Shown: positions 8,821 to 18,358, counted from the first letter of the stretch. The stretch: DNA of 64,000 nt from Paraburkholderia sp. BL9I2N2 (GCF_004339745.1 NZ_SMGP01000004.1:186001-250000), one strand, 5' to 3'. Program-made: numbers and translations. The notes: generated by a model from the sequence alone, not told the origin.

Positions 8821-8845
8821 ACCGTTCCCGGATTCCTGGGACGGT
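8821..8845. repeat. Imperfect hairpin between clpG and the oxidoreductase
   Basis: ACCGTTCCC pairs with GGGACGGT, with one bulged T, and the GG/CC bases inside may extend the stem. It lies just before the GGAG ribosome site of the gene starting at 8860. It could end clpG transcription or shape the next leader, but there is no T tract. Confidence 0.4.
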
Positions 8846-8859
8846 TCACGGAGTCTCAT

Positions 8860-11139
8860 ATGACCACGCGACGCGAAGTGCCGGGAATCCGGCCGTATGA
8901 CGGACCCGCTGGAGGTTGGGGCGCGCTGCGGGCGACAGCTCAAGCCATCAGGCAACAGATGGAGAGCATCGAAGCGCCGATTACGCTGATGCGGACCAAT
9001 CAGCCCGACGGTTTCGATTGTCCGGGCTGTGCCTGGCCGGACAAGGAGCATAAGTCCACCTTCCAGTTCTGTGAGAACGGCGCCAAAGCGGTCACATGGG
9101 AAGCCACGACCAAGCGCGTGGGCCCGGAGTTTTTCCAGAACAACACGGTGTCGTCGCTGCTGCAACGATCCGATTTCGAACTCGAAGATCTTGGCCGGCT
9201 CACGCATCCGCTTGTCTACGATCGCGACACGGACAAGTTTCGCGCCGTCGAATGGGATGACGCCTTCGCTCGTATCGGGCAAGTGCTTCAAGGGCTGTCC
9301 TCTCCCGATCAGGCCGAGTTCTACACGTCGGGCAGGGCGTCGAACGAGGCCGCCTACCTTTTTCAGCTGTTGGCGCGAGAGTACGGGACCAACAATTTCC
9401 CGGATTGCTCCAACATGTGCCACGAACCCACCAGCGTGGGATTGCCGCAGTCGATCGGGATCGGCAAAGGCACGGTGTCGCTGGAAGACTTCGACGAGAC
9501 CGAACTCATCATCTCGATCGGCCACAATCCCGGCACCAATCATCCACGGATGATGGGCACGTTGCATGAAGCCTCGCGGCGCGATGTGCCCATCATCGTC
9601 TTCAATCCGCTGCGCGAGCGCGCACTCGAACGATTTGCGGACCCGCAGAACTTGCTTGAAATGGCCACGTACGGCTCGACCCGAATCGCCTCGACGTATT
9701 TTCAGGTCGACGCCGGCGGTGACGCCGCCGCGCTCAAGGGCATCATGAAGGCGCTGCTGGCGATGGAGGCCGAGGAAGGCAACGTTCTGGACCATGAATT
9801 CATCGCCGCGCACACGGAAAATTTCGACGCGTTCGCCGCTGATCTGGAAGTTACGGCGTGGGACGATATTGAAACGGCAAGCGGACTGAGCCGGTCCGAT
9901 CTCGAACAGGTTGCGATTGCCTACGCCAAATCGAATGCGACCATCGTCACCTACGGAATGGGCGTGACCCAGCACAATAAAGGCACGGCCAACGTCCGCC
10001 TGATCGCCGATCTGTTGCTATTGCGCGGCAACTTTGGCAAACCCGGTGCGGGCATCTGTCCTTTGCGCGGACATTCGAACGTGCAAGGAAACCGGACCGT
10101 AGGCATAACCGAAAAGCCCTCCAGCACTTTCCTGAAACAGATCGAGGATGTGCTCGGTTTCAAGCCTCCCGAGGCACACGGACACGATGCCGTTCAGGCG
10201 ATGCAGGCGATGATCGACGGCTCGGCCAAGGCGCTGCTTTGCCTGGGCGGAAACTTCGCGGTCGCGCTGCCCGATTCGGAGCAGTCTTTTGCCGCCATGG
10301 CTAAACTCGATCTGAGCGTTCACCTCGGGACCAAGCTCAATCGTTCGCATCTGTTAGTGGCGAAGGAAACCTATGTGCTGCCGTGCCTGGGCCGCACGGA
10401 ACTCGATATCCAGGCAAGCGGCCGCCAATCCATCACGGTCGAAGATTCCATGTCGATGGTCCATGCTTCGTCCGGGAAACTCAAGCCCGCCTCCGAATTC
10501 CTGTTGTCCGAGCCGGCGATCATCGCGGGTATTGCGCGGGCGACATTGCCGCACAGCAAGGTCGCCTGGCAGGAACTGGTTGCCGATTACGACAAGGTTC
10601 GCGATCTGATCGAACAGACCGTGCCGGGTTTCGAGGCATTCAATGCGCGCATCAGAACGCCGGGCGGATTCCGTCTGCCGCTCCCTCCAACCGAACGCGT
10701 GTGGCATACGCCGTCGGGAAAAGCGATGTTCTCGGTCTACGGCGGCGTGAAGGAAGACGCCGACGTATACGGCGCCGAAAATGTGCTGCGCCTCATCACG
10801 ATCCGCAGTCACGACCAGTACAACACCACGATCTATGCTCTCGACGATCGTTACCGGGGCGTGTTCGGCCGGCGCGACGTGGTGTTCATGAATGAAGCCG
10901 ATCTCGCGGCGCGCGGACTCGAACATGGCGATCTGGTCGATATCGAAACTATTTCATCGGGCAGGAAGCTTTGCCTGAAGAACATCACGGCAATTGTTTA
11001 TGGCATCGCACAAGGATCGGTGGCGGCGTATTATCCGGAAGCAAACGTGCTGGTGCCGCTCGACTTCATCGACAAGGAAAGCGGCACGCCGTCGTACAAG
11101 TCGGTTCCTGTTCATGTTTCGCGCGCGGCGCAAGCCTGA
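8860..11139 (+). CDS. FdhF/YdeP-family molybdopterin oxidoreductase
   Basis: A 759-residue molybdenum enzyme of the DMSO-reductase superfamily, in the YdeP-like branch related to formate dehydrogenase H. The N-terminal cluster region has C54xxC57 (DCPGCAWP) and C71. The expected metal ligand is C187 in NMCHEPTSVGL, aligning with the selenocysteine of FdhF. A molybdopterin dinucleotide-binding domain follows at the C-terminus. There is no Tat signal, so it is probably cytoplasmic. In E. coli YdeP is linked to acid resistance; the true substrate is unsettled. The GGAG ribosome site lies 7 bases before the ATG. The cioAB genes follow on the same strand, suggesting but not proving delivery of electrons to the quinol pool. 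Confidence 0.85.
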   Translation: MTTRREVPGIRPYDGPAGGWGALRATAQAIRQQMESIEAPITLMRTNQPDGFDCPGCAWPDKEHKSTFQFCENGAKAVTWEATTKRVGPEFFQNNTVSSLLQRSDFELEDLGRLTHPLVYDRDTDKFRAVEWDDAFARIGQVLQGLSSPDQAEFYTSGRASNEAAYLFQLLAREYGTNNFPDCSNMCHEPTSVGLPQSIGIGKGTVSLEDFDETELIISIGHNPGTNHPRMMGTLHEASRRDVPIIVFNPLRERALERFADPQNLLEMATYGSTRIASTYFQVDAGGDAAALKGIMKALLAMEAEEGNVLDHEFIAAHTENFDAFAADLEVTAWDDIETASGLSRSDLEQVAIAYAKSNATIVTYGMGVTQHNKGTANVRLIADLLLLRGNFGKPGAGICPLRGHSNVQGNRTVGITEKPSSTFLKQIEDVLGFKPPEAHGHDAVQAMQAMIDGSAKALLCLGGNFAVALPDSEQSFAAMAKLDLSVHLGTKLNRSHLLVAKETYVLPCLGRTELDIQASGRQSITVEDSMSMVHASSGKLKPASEFLLSEPAIIAGIARATLPHSKVAWQELVADYDKVRDLIEQTVPGFEAFNARIRTPGGFRLPLPPTERVWHTPSGKAMFSVYGGVKEDADVYGAENVLRLITIRSHDQYNTTIYALDDRYRGVFGRRDVVFMNEADLAARGLEHGDLVDIETISSGRKLCLKNITAIVYGIAQGSVAAYYPEANVLVPLDFIDKESGTPSYKSVPVHVSRAAQA

Positions 11140-11158
11140 ATGCCGGCGAGTTTGACGG

Positions 11159-11194
11159 GTCGATCTACTGGACATGCGCGTCCAGTAGATCGAC
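11159..11194 (+). repeat. Perfect 15-bp stem-loop between the oxidoreductase and cioA
   Basis: GTCGATCTACTGGAC and GTCCAGTAGATCGAC flank a 6-base loop (ATGCGC). It starts 20 bases after the oxidoreductase stop codon and ends 50 bases before the cioA start. No poly-T follows. It could be an attenuator, an mRNA stabiliser or processing site, or a palindromic operator for cioAB. Confidence 0.75.
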
Positions 11195-11244
11195 ACACGG
11201 AGAGACCAGCAAATGCCGCTATCACCTGGAGCCGCTGATCAATC

Positions 11245-12633
11245 ATGGAAATCTTCGACGCCTTCCACCTCGCCAGGTTGCAGTTTGCGTTCACGGTTTC
11301 ATTTCACATTATTTTCCCCGCGATCAGTATAGGAATGGCCAGTTTCCTCGCCGTGCTGGAGTGGCGCTGGCTGCTGACCGGCGACGTGGTCTACAAGGAC
11401 ATGTTCCTGTTCTGGTCGAAGATCTTCGCGGTCGGCTTCGGCATGGGCGTGGTGTCGGGCGTGGTGATGGCCTACGAGTTCGGCACCAACTGGAGCGGAT
11501 TTTCCACCATTGCCGGCAACGTCACGGGACCGCTCCTGACTTATGAAGTATTGACGGCATTCTTTCTCGAAGCCGGCTTTCTCGGCGTCATGCTGTTCGG
11601 CTGGCAGCGGGTGAGTCCACGCGCGCACTTTTTCGCCACGCTGATGGTGGCGGTCGGCACGTTGATCTCCACGTTCTGGATTCTCGCCTCGAATAGCTTC
11701 ATGCAGACGCCGCAAGGATTCGCCATGGAGAACGGCCGGATCGTGCCGGTCGACTGGATGAAGGTGATTTTCAACCCATCGTTCCCGTACCGGCTCGCGC
11801 ACATGACCATCGCCGCGTTTATTGTCGCGGGCTTCATCGTCGCCGCGTGCGGGGCGTGGCATCTGCTGCATGGCCGGCGCGATGGCCCCATCAAGCGCAG
11901 TTTTTCGATGGCGCTGTGGATTCTGCTTTTGCTGACGCCGATCCAGATTTTCGTCGGAGATGCGCACGGCCTCAACACCCGCGAATATCAGCCCGCCAAG
12001 ATCGCGGCCATAGAGGGCCTGTGGGAAACCGAGAAAGGCGGCACGGCGCTCAATCTGGTCGGTCTGCCCGACATGACAGCGGAAGTCACGCGCTACGCGG
12101 TGCAAATACCGCATTTAGGCAGCCTCATACTGACCCATAGCTGGGACGGCGAAATCCGCGGGCTCAAGGAGTTTCCCGCCAGAGATCGCCCGTATTCGCC
12201 AATCATCTTCTGGACTTTTCGGATCATGGCGGGCCTCGGCATGTTGATGCTGTTGACCGCGTTGCTAGGGTTGCTGCTCAGGCTAAAAGGCCGTCTCTAC
12301 GAGACGCGGTGGTATCAGGTTTTCGTGCTGTGCATGGGCCCGTCGGGAATCGTCGCGCTGTTGGCCGGGTGGGTCACGACGGAGGTCGGCCGCCAGCCCT
12401 GGACGGTCTACGGTGTGCTGCGCACTGAAGACTCACTCTCGCCGATCAGTGCCCAGCAAGCGGGCGTTTCACTGCTGATCTTTGTGCTGGTGTACTTCCT
12501 GGTATTCGGTATGGGGGTCTACTACATGCTCAAGATGATGAAGCGCGGACCAGAGGAACATGTCGGCGCCCGCCAGTCCGTCAAGCACCCGGTGTTGCGC
12601 AATCGTCCGCTGGACGCACTGGAAGGGGAGTGA
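11245..12633 (+). CDS. cioA: Cytochrome bd-type quinol oxidase subunit I (cyanide-insensitive class)
   Basis: A 462-residue membrane protein. H21 near the N-terminus fits the haem ligand of subunit I, and the GRQPW motif near the C-terminus is the family hallmark. The quinol loop lacks the long insertion of E. coli CydA, which places it in the short-loop CioA class. The complex oxidises quinol and reduces oxygen with high affinity, without proton pumping, at the inner membrane. The start is the ATG giving MEIFDAFHLAR, the canonical N-terminus. cioB begins 4 bases after its stop codon. Confidence 0.92.
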   Translation: MEIFDAFHLARLQFAFTVSFHIIFPAISIGMASFLAVLEWRWLLTGDVVYKDMFLFWSKIFAVGFGMGVVSGVVMAYEFGTNWSGFSTIAGNVTGPLLTYEVLTAFFLEAGFLGVMLFGWQRVSPRAHFFATLMVAVGTLISTFWILASNSFMQTPQGFAMENGRIVPVDWMKVIFNPSFPYRLAHMTIAAFIVAGFIVAACGAWHLLHGRRDGPIKRSFSMALWILLLLTPIQIFVGDAHGLNTREYQPAKIAAIEGLWETEKGGTALNLVGLPDMTAEVTRYAVQIPHLGSLILTHSWDGEIRGLKEFPARDRPYSPIIFWTFRIMAGLGMLMLLTALLGLLLRLKGRLYETRWYQVFVLCMGPSGIVALLAGWVTTEVGRQPWTVYGVLRTEDSLSPISAQQAGVSLLIFVLVYFLVFGMGVYYMLKMMKRGPEEHVGARQSVKHPVLRNRPLDALEGE

Positions 12634-12637
12634 CGCC

Positions 12638-13645
12638 ATGCAAATCGATCTTCCGGTTGTGTGGGCTGCGATCATCGGACTCGGCGTTTTCATCTATGTG
12701 ATGCTGGATGGCTTCGATCTTGGTATCGGCCTGCTGTTTCCGTTCTTCGAGGAAAAAGCCGATCGGCAAGTGATGCTCAATACCATCGCGCCGGTCTGGG
12801 ACGGCAACGAGACATTCCTCGTGCTCGGTGGCGCGGGGCTATACGGCGCGTTCCCGGTCGTCTATTCGACGCTGCTGCCGGCGAACTATCTGCCGCTGAT
12901 CCTGATGGTGGTCGGCCTGATCTTCCGCGGGGCGGCTTTCGAATTGCGCGCGAAGGCCACGCGGACCCAGCATGCGTGGGATCTTGCCTTCATTGCCGGA
13001 TCCGCGCTCGCGGGACTCTGCCAGGGCATCGTGCTGGGGTCCCTGCTGCAAGGCATCAAGATCGTTGATGACCGTTTCGCCGGCGACCCGTTCGACTGGC
13101 TGTCACCGTTCAGCCTGTTCTGCGGAATCGGGGTGCTCTTTACGTACGCGACGCTCGGCTGCGGCTGGCTCATCCTGAAGACGGAAGGCGAACTGCAGCG
13201 CAAGATTCGCGAGGTCATGCGGCCGCTGGTGACCGTGCTGCTGGGGATAATCTTCGTGGTGAGTCTCTGGACCGTGATCGGATTGCCGGCGGTCGAGCAT
13301 CGCTGGTTCGGGAGCGGCTATCTCGGCTGGTTCATGCCGGTGCCGATTCTCGTTGTCGCGTGTGTGTGGGGTATTTTTCGGTCGCTTCGCCTTCAGCATG
13401 AAGCGCTGCCGTTCCTGCTCACCCTTGGGCTGTGCTTTCTCGGATATAGCGGCTTGCTCATCAGTATCTGGCCGAATATCGTCCCGCCTTCGCTGACGAT
13501 CTGGGAAGCATCGTCGAGTCATTCGAGCCAGCTCTTTACGCTGGTCGGCACGGTGATCGTGCTGCCGATCATTCTCGTCTACAACGCCATGCAGTACCGT
13601 GTGTTTCGCGGCAAGGTGCGGGAAGGGGATGCCGGCTATCACTGA
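12638..13645 (+). CDS. cioB: Cytochrome bd-type quinol oxidase subunit II
   Basis: A 335-residue membrane protein with about eight helices. The N-terminal segment WAAIIGLGVFIYVMLDGFDL is diagnostic of CydB/CioB. I chose the ATG at 12638, with a GGGGAG ribosome site overlapping the end of cioA and the standard N-terminus MQIDLPVVW. It forms the haterodimer core of the oxidase with CioA. No small third subunit (CydX or DUF2474) follows; the 28 bases to the next convergent gene are too short. A DUF2474-like gene is found at 20648-20812 instead. Confidence 0.92.
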   Translation: MQIDLPVVWAAIIGLGVFIYVMLDGFDLGIGLLFPFFEEKADRQVMLNTIAPVWDGNETFLVLGGAGLYGAFPVVYSTLLPANYLPLILMVVGLIFRGAAFELRAKATRTQHAWDLAFIAGSALAGLCQGIVLGSLLQGIKIVDDRFAGDPFDWLSPFSLFCGIGVLFTYATLGCGWLILKTEGELQRKIREVMRPLVTVLLGIIFVVSLWTVIGLPAVEHRWFGSGYLGWFMPVPILVVACVWGIFRSLRLQHEALPFLLTLGLCFLGYSGLLISIWPNIVPPSLTIWEASSSHSSQLFTLVGTVIVLPIILVYNAMQYRVFRGKVREGDAGYH

Positions 13646-13673
13646 GGGTAGAAAGGTTGCACGGGCACGGCGG

Positions 13674-15101
13674 TTAGCGGGCGCACAGGACAACAAGCTT
13701 GCCGACCGTAATCACGGCCTGTTCGATCTCGCTCGACCAGGGGCTGCTGTAATTCAGGCGGATGAAATTCCGGTAGGTCGTCTCCGAGATCGAGAACATA
13801 TAGCCCGGTCCGATCGTGATGCCCTGTTCGAGCGCCAGCTTATAAAGCCGCATCGCGTCGACCTTGGGCGGCAATTCGATCCACAGCACGTAGCCGCCCG
13901 CGGGATTGGACATGCGCGTACCTTCAGGGAAGAAACGCGACACGGTCGCCTTCATCAGCTTCGCCTGCTGCGCATACATTTTCCGAAGCCGCCGCAGATG
14001 ATGCTCGTAACCATCGCGCTCCAGGAATTCCGCGATCGCCAGTTGCGGAATGGCCGGTGTGGTCAACGTGTTCAGAAACTTGAGCTTCTCGACCTGATCG
14101 CGATAGCGGCCCGGCATCGCCCAACCAATCCGGTACGCTGCCGTGAGGGTCTTCGAAAATGACGCGCAGTGAAGCACCAATCCCTTCGTGTCGTAGGACT
14201 TCAACGTGCTCGGATACGTGCTAGCGAAGTGCAACTCGTTGTAGACACCGTTCTCGATGACCGGTATGTCGCGCTTCGTCAAGTATGCGACGAGCTCGCG
14301 CTTGCGCTCGTCGGGCATCAGAAACCCCAGCGGGTTCTGGAAATTCGGCATGACCATGCAGGCGGTGACCGTGTGCGATTCCACGATCGCCGCAAGCGCT
14401 TCGATGTCGATACCGTGTTCGGGATGTGTGGACACCTCGATCGCCTTCATGCCCATCCGTTCGATCGCGTGCAGCATCGCGTAGAACGTGGGTGACTCGA
14501 CGGCGATCGTATCGCCTGGCTTGGCGACGGCCTGCAGGCACAGATTGATCGCCTCGGTTGCGCCGACCGTGACGATGATCTCGTTGGGATCGACGGCCAT
14601 ACCGTTTTCGAGGTAGCGACGCGCAATCTGGCGCACCAGTGCCGCATTGCCCGGCGGCAGCGCGTCGGTCACGCCCCACCGTGTCTTGCCTCGCCCCGCA
14701 TCGTAAGCGTAACGGTTCAGTCTCTCGAAGGGAAACAGGCTCGCATCAGGGTAGGGCGAGCCGAGCGGCAACGCGTCGTCGACGCCGATCGAGCGCAGCG
14801 TGGAAAGCACCAACCGGCTGACGTCGACCGGCGACGAAATCGGAATCGGTTTCGATGGGCGCAGTTCGAGTGTCTTCCGCTCGCCTCCGTCGCCGCGGAA
14901 ATTGACGAAATAGCCCGATTGCGGCCGGCTCGTGAGCAGCCCCTGGCTTTCAAGCAATAAGTAGGCGCGGATGACCGTGGTTACGCTGATCCGATGCTGC
15001 TGGCTGGTCTGGCGGACCGACGGCAGGCGTTCACCGTGGCTGTAGACGCCTTGCCGGATCAGCTTTTCGATGTCGTCTGCAAGCTTCTCATAGAGATTCA
15101 T
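13674..15101 (-). CDS. MocR-type GntR/aminotransferase regulator
   Basis: About 475 residues: a GntR-type winged helix (MNLYEKLADDIEKLIRQGVY to about residue 70) fused to a fold-type I aminotransferase domain. The PLP-binding lysine lies in CASFSKTLTAAYRIGW. Such proteins use PLP to sense amino-compound ligands and rarely act as enzymes. I start at ATG 15101, where the GntR domain begins; longer versions add an unlikely Arg-rich stretch. It converges on cioB. Its targets are not evident. A 343-base spacer upstream, to 15444, holds nothing I can name. Confidence 0.85.
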   Translation of the reverse strand: MNLYEKLADDIEKLIRQGVYSHGERLPSVRQTSQQHRISVTTVIRAYLLLESQGLLTSRPQSGYFVNFRGDGGERKTLELRPSKPIPISSPVDVSRLVLSTLRSIGVDDALPLGSPYPDASLFPFERLNRYAYDAGRGKTRWGVTDALPPGNAALVRQIARRYLENGMAVDPNEIIVTVGATEAINLCLQAVAKPGDTIAVESPTFYAMLHAIERMGMKAIEVSTHPEHGIDIEALAAIVESHTVTACMVMPNFQNPLGFLMPDERKRELVAYLTKRDIPVIENGVYNELHFASTYPSTLKSYDTKGLVLHCASFSKTLTAAYRIGWAMPGRYRDQVEKLKFLNTLTTPAIPQLAIAEFLERDGYEHHLRRLRKMYAQQAKLMKATVSRFFPEGTRMSNPAGGYVLWIELPPKVDAMRLYKLALEQGITIGPGYMFSISETTYRNFIRLNYSSPWSSEIEQAVITVGKLVVLCAR

Positions 15102-15444
15102 CGGACGATTTCCCTGGCGTTTCGCAACGGCAAGTTGCACCGGCCACTCCGCTGGCTGACACGCGCTCGCGCGGACGTGCCGCCGTTCGGTGCGCAAATC
15201 CTAGCAGAACTGTACTGATGCCAGCCGGGCCGATTTGTGCACTCTGCGGTCGACCGCCCGGCTTTACTCTGTTCTCCATCGAACGCATGTTCGCGAGGCC
15301 CTTAAACAGGGGTCTGTCGATGCGTGAAGACTGGAGCCAACACATGCAAGACGTCAATCTGAAGGGAAACCGCCACGCACGCCATCAGCGTTCCGACGCT
15401 TCGCCGTTGGCGTCACGCAGGACCGGCGCAAAGGGAGGCGGGGG

Positions 15445-16437
15445 ATGATGAATCTGCTCGAAGCCATGCGCATTTACGTGAGGGTGGTGGAGCGCGAGAG
15501 CATTTCCAGCGCGGCCAGGGATCTGAATATCGGGCAGCCCGCCGCGAGCGAACGCATCGAGCGGCTTGAGGCGTATCTCGGCTGCCGGCTCCTGCTGCGT
15601 AGTGCACGTGCGTTCAATTGCACGCCCGAAGGCGTCACCTTCTATGAGCGTAGCAAGAGGATTCTCTGGGCCGTCGAGCAGGCGGTCGCGGACGTGTCGA
15701 ACGACGAGCAGGCGCTCAGAGGCACGGTTCGCGTCGCGGCGCCTCACTGCTTCGGCGAGACGGTCGTGCCGGAAGCGTTGACGCTCGTACGGGCGGCCTA
15801 TCCGCAACTGGATCTGGAACTGGTGCTGAACGACAGGATCGTCGATCTCGTGACGGAGGGCGTGGATATTTCCTTTCGTCTCGGACAACTCGGAGAAGGG
15901 GCGTTCATTGCCCGCCAACTCGGGCAGGTCGGGCGTGTGCTCGTTGCAGCGCCGGCCTATCTGAGCCAGCATGGTCCGATCACCGAGCCCTGCGACCTGG
16001 TAAAGCATCCGTTCATTCGCGTGCAGGGCATGTTCGGCACGGACCAGTTGCCGCTCAGACATCAGGCGAGCGTCGTCGAGAGCGCTCCCATCCGTACCGC
16101 GGTGAAGACCAGTCATTGGCGGCCCATGTATGAAATGATCGTCGCCGGTGCGGGCATTGGCGTGCTGGAAGAGCCGGCGTGCGTCGAGGCGCTCGCGGAG
16201 GGACGGCTGATTCGTCTGCTGCCGCAATTCGACGCGCTGCCTTTCGACGTCAATGTGCTGATTCAGGCGCAACGTCCGGTGCCGCCGCGGGTACGCCTGA
16301 TTGTGACGATGTTGAAACAGTGCACGCCGGAAATCCTCCAGAGAGTGCACGTCGAGTGCGGAAAATTGGCCCGTGGTCTTGAAGCATTGGCCGACGCCGC
16401 CGACTCCGCGCTGCTGAAACAGTCGTTGCGAGCCTGA
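15445..16437 (+). CDS. LysR-family transcriptional regulator
   Basis: A 330-residue LysR protein. The winged helix (MMNLLEAMRIYVRVVERESI, then QPAASERIERLEAYLGCRLL) is followed by an effector domain from about residue 93. GGAGGCGGGGG precedes the tandem ATG start. The effector half, at DNA level from about 15722 to 16330, is duplicated at 18879-19500. It converges on the encapsulin gene with only 18 bases between. Its target is unknown. Confidence 0.88.
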   Translation: MMNLLEAMRIYVRVVERESISSAARDLNIGQPAASERIERLEAYLGCRLLLRSARAFNCTPEGVTFYERSKRILWAVEQAVADVSNDEQALRGTVRVAAPHCFGETVVPEALTLVRAAYPQLDLELVLNDRIVDLVTEGVDISFRLGQLGEGAFIARQLGQVGRVLVAAPAYLSQHGPITEPCDLVKHPFIRVQGMFGTDQLPLRHQASVVESAPIRTAVKTSHWRPMYEMIVAGAGIGVLEEPACVEALAEGRLIRLLPQFDALPFDVNVLIQAQRPVPPRVRLIVTMLKQCTPEILQRVHVECGKLARGLEALADAADSALLKQSLRA

Positions 16438-16455
16438 GCCCGCAACGACCCGCGC

Positions 16456-17259
16456 TTATTCAGCGAGCGTCAACGACACCGACGCTTCGCTCGTCAACAT
16501 CAGGAACGTCAGCGTCTCGCGCAGATAGAGGCGCACTACCGTGTCGGTATGGCTGAGATAGCCGATCGAGAGATCTTCACCGAGGTGCAACTCGAAGTCG
16601 CCGCCTCGCGTGGAGAGCACGCTGCCGCCCGTCAGCGCCGGTGCCCAGATGATGTCGCCGTTCACGATCCGCTTGATGTGCTCGATCACCGGATAGCCCT
16701 GATCGCGCGCCTCGCTGAGCGCTGTGTAGGCGTCGGCGCCGAGCAGCACGGAATACGGACCGTCCACGCCGGCAAGCCGCAATTCTTCCAGCGCGTTGCT
16801 GATCGCGTCCGGATAGTCGCCGACGTCGGCGGGCAGCGCGAGCGGCTGATTCGACGAGCCTTCGCGAATCCCGCCGATCCCCGCAGCCTGATATCCGTCG
16901 AAGATCGCGCGATCTTCGGCATAGGCGAGCTCTTTCGCTGCGTCTTTCGCGGGCTGCCAGTCGGCGTCGTTCGCGCCGCGTAACACGCTGTCGATCGCAT
17001 CGCGCTGCAACTCGAACGGCACGGTGAACTGGACGAGACTCTTGACCTCCGCCAGCTTCGCCGCGACGCCCTGTTGGGGCGCGGTAATCGCGATCTGATG
17101 CCCCGTGCCGACGCCGGACAGCTCGGTTCCGCCGGGACCCTTGACGTCGACCACGCGACGGCCGGCAACACTGCGTTTGAACGTGCGCGCCACTTCGTTT
17201 TCGATCTGCGACCAGGCGGCACTGGAGATGGGGGCGAGCTCGCGATGCAGGTTATTCAT
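16456..17259 (-). CDS. Family 1 encapsulin shell protein
   Basis: A 267-residue encapsulin, the Linocin-M18 family with an HK97-like capsid fold. The N-terminus MNNLHRELAPISSAAWSQIE and the C-terminal YLRETLTFLMLTSEASVSL are family signatures. Subunits of this length usually assemble into 60-mer T=1 shells. The start codon lies inside the end of the DyP gene (8-base overlap, ATGAATAA), so the two are translationally coupled. The gene product would enclose the DyP peroxidase whose tail binds the inner shell wall. I chose ATG 17259 over an ATG 27 bases upstream because it fits the family N-terminus and the overlap. Confidence 0.93.
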   Translation of the reverse strand: MNNLHRELAPISSAAWSQIENEVARTFKRSVAGRRVVDVKGPGGTELSGVGTGHQIAITAPQQGVAAKLAEVKSLVQFTVPFELQRDAIDSVLRGANDADWQPAKDAAKELAYAEDRAIFDGYQAAGIGGIREGSSNQPLALPADVGDYPDAISNALEELRLAGVDGPYSVLLGADAYTALSEARDQGYPVIEHIKRIVNGDIIWAPALTGGSVLSTRGGDFELHLGEDLSIGYLSHTDTVVRLYLRETLTFLMLTSEASVSLTLAE

Positions 17260-18358
17260 GTTGGGAGATTCCCTTGAGAGAGCCAATATTCAGCGAGCCA
17301 TCGTGGCGCGGCTCGGCGGGCGAAGAGGGTGCAGCCTGTGATTCGATGGCGGCCGTGACGCTCGGCGGATCGCGGTCCGCGAGCTCCTCGAGCAAGGTGG
17401 CCGACGGCACGAAGAAGAGGCCGCCCGTGACTGCGCGGCTATAGTCGAGCAGCCGGTCGTAATTGCCCGGCGGCCGCCCGATGAACATGTTCTCCAGCAT
17501 CTGCTCGATCGGCGCGGGGGAACGTGCGTAGCCGATGAAGTAGGTGCCGAACTCGCCCGCGCCGAGGCGGCCGAATGGCATGTTGTCGCGCAAGATCTTC
17601 ACTTCCTTGCCGTTCTCGGTAATCGTGGTCAGCGAGCTGTGCGACGACGACGGTTTGACCGCTGCGTCGAGCTCGACGTCGGACAGTTTCTTGCGACCGA
17701 TGATGCGCTCCTGCGTCTCGACGGAGAGCGCGTTCCAGCCGTCCATGTCGTGCAGGTACTTCTGCACCAGCACATAGCTGCCGCCTTCGAATCCCGGATC
17801 CCCGGTGATGAGCGTGTATTCGTCGGCGGCGCGGCCTGCCGGGTTCTCGGTGCCGTCGACGAACCCCACCATGTCGCGCATATCGAAGTAGCGAAAACCG
17901 TGAACTTCATCGACCACGGTGACCGCGTCGCCGAGTGCGCCGAGCAACTGCGTGGCGAGCTCGAAGCAGAGATCCATGTGATCGGCGCGGATGTGCAGCA
18001 GGAAATCGCCCGGCGTTCCCAGCGCGCGCCGTTCGCCTTCGCCGATGTCCCGGAACGGGTGCAGCAGGGCGGGCCGGGGTGCGCCGAACAGCCTGTCCCA
18101 CGCGTGGGAGCCGAAGGAGCAGACGCACGACAGATTGCCGGAAGGCACCCGCTTGCCGACCGCGCGCACGAGGGCGGCAATGTCGCCGCACCATTCGCGC
18201 ACCTTGGCCTCCTGATCGCGGTCGTTCGCAACGGTCGCGACAATGAAGATCGCGCTGCGGGAGACGTCATTACAAATTGCTTGCGGTTCCGGGATTTCGT
18301 TGGGCATCGGCTTGAGTGTTGAGAGACCGTTACGGGTTCCGACAGCAGTAGAACCCAT
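17252..18358 (-). CDS. DyP-type haem peroxidase, encapsulin cargo
   Basis: A 368-residue dye-decolorizing peroxidase. The GFVDGTENP motif is the distal haem-pocket signature with the catalytic Asp, and KILRDNMPFG with the nearby SHSSLTTI segment fits the proximal His region of P-type DyPs. The tail has a Pro/Ala-rich linker ending in DGSLNIGSLKGI, a typical encapsulin cargo-loading peptide. The protein is therefore expected to be packaged in the shell encoded downstream. No signal peptide. The start at 18358 follows a GGCGGAACG ribosome site. Role: peroxide-dependent oxidation, probably oxidative-stress defence. Confidence 0.93.
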   Translation of the reverse strand: MGSTAVGTRNGLSTLKPMPNEIPEPQAICNDVSRSAIFIVATVANDRDQEAKVREWCGDIAALVRAVGKRVPSGNLSCVCSFGSHAWDRLFGAPRPALLHPFRDIGEGERRALGTPGDFLLHIRADHMDLCFELATQLLGALGDAVTVVDEVHGFRYFDMRDMVGFVDGTENPAGRAADEYTLITGDPGFEGGSYVLVQKYLHDMDGWNALSVETQERIIGRKKLSDVELDAAVKPSSSHSSLTTITENGKEVKILRDNMPFGRLGAGEFGTYFIGYARSPAPIEQMLENMFIGRPPGNYDRLLDYSRAVTGGLFFVPSATLLEELADRDPPSVTAAIESQAAPSSPAEPRHDGSLNIGSLKGISQHE

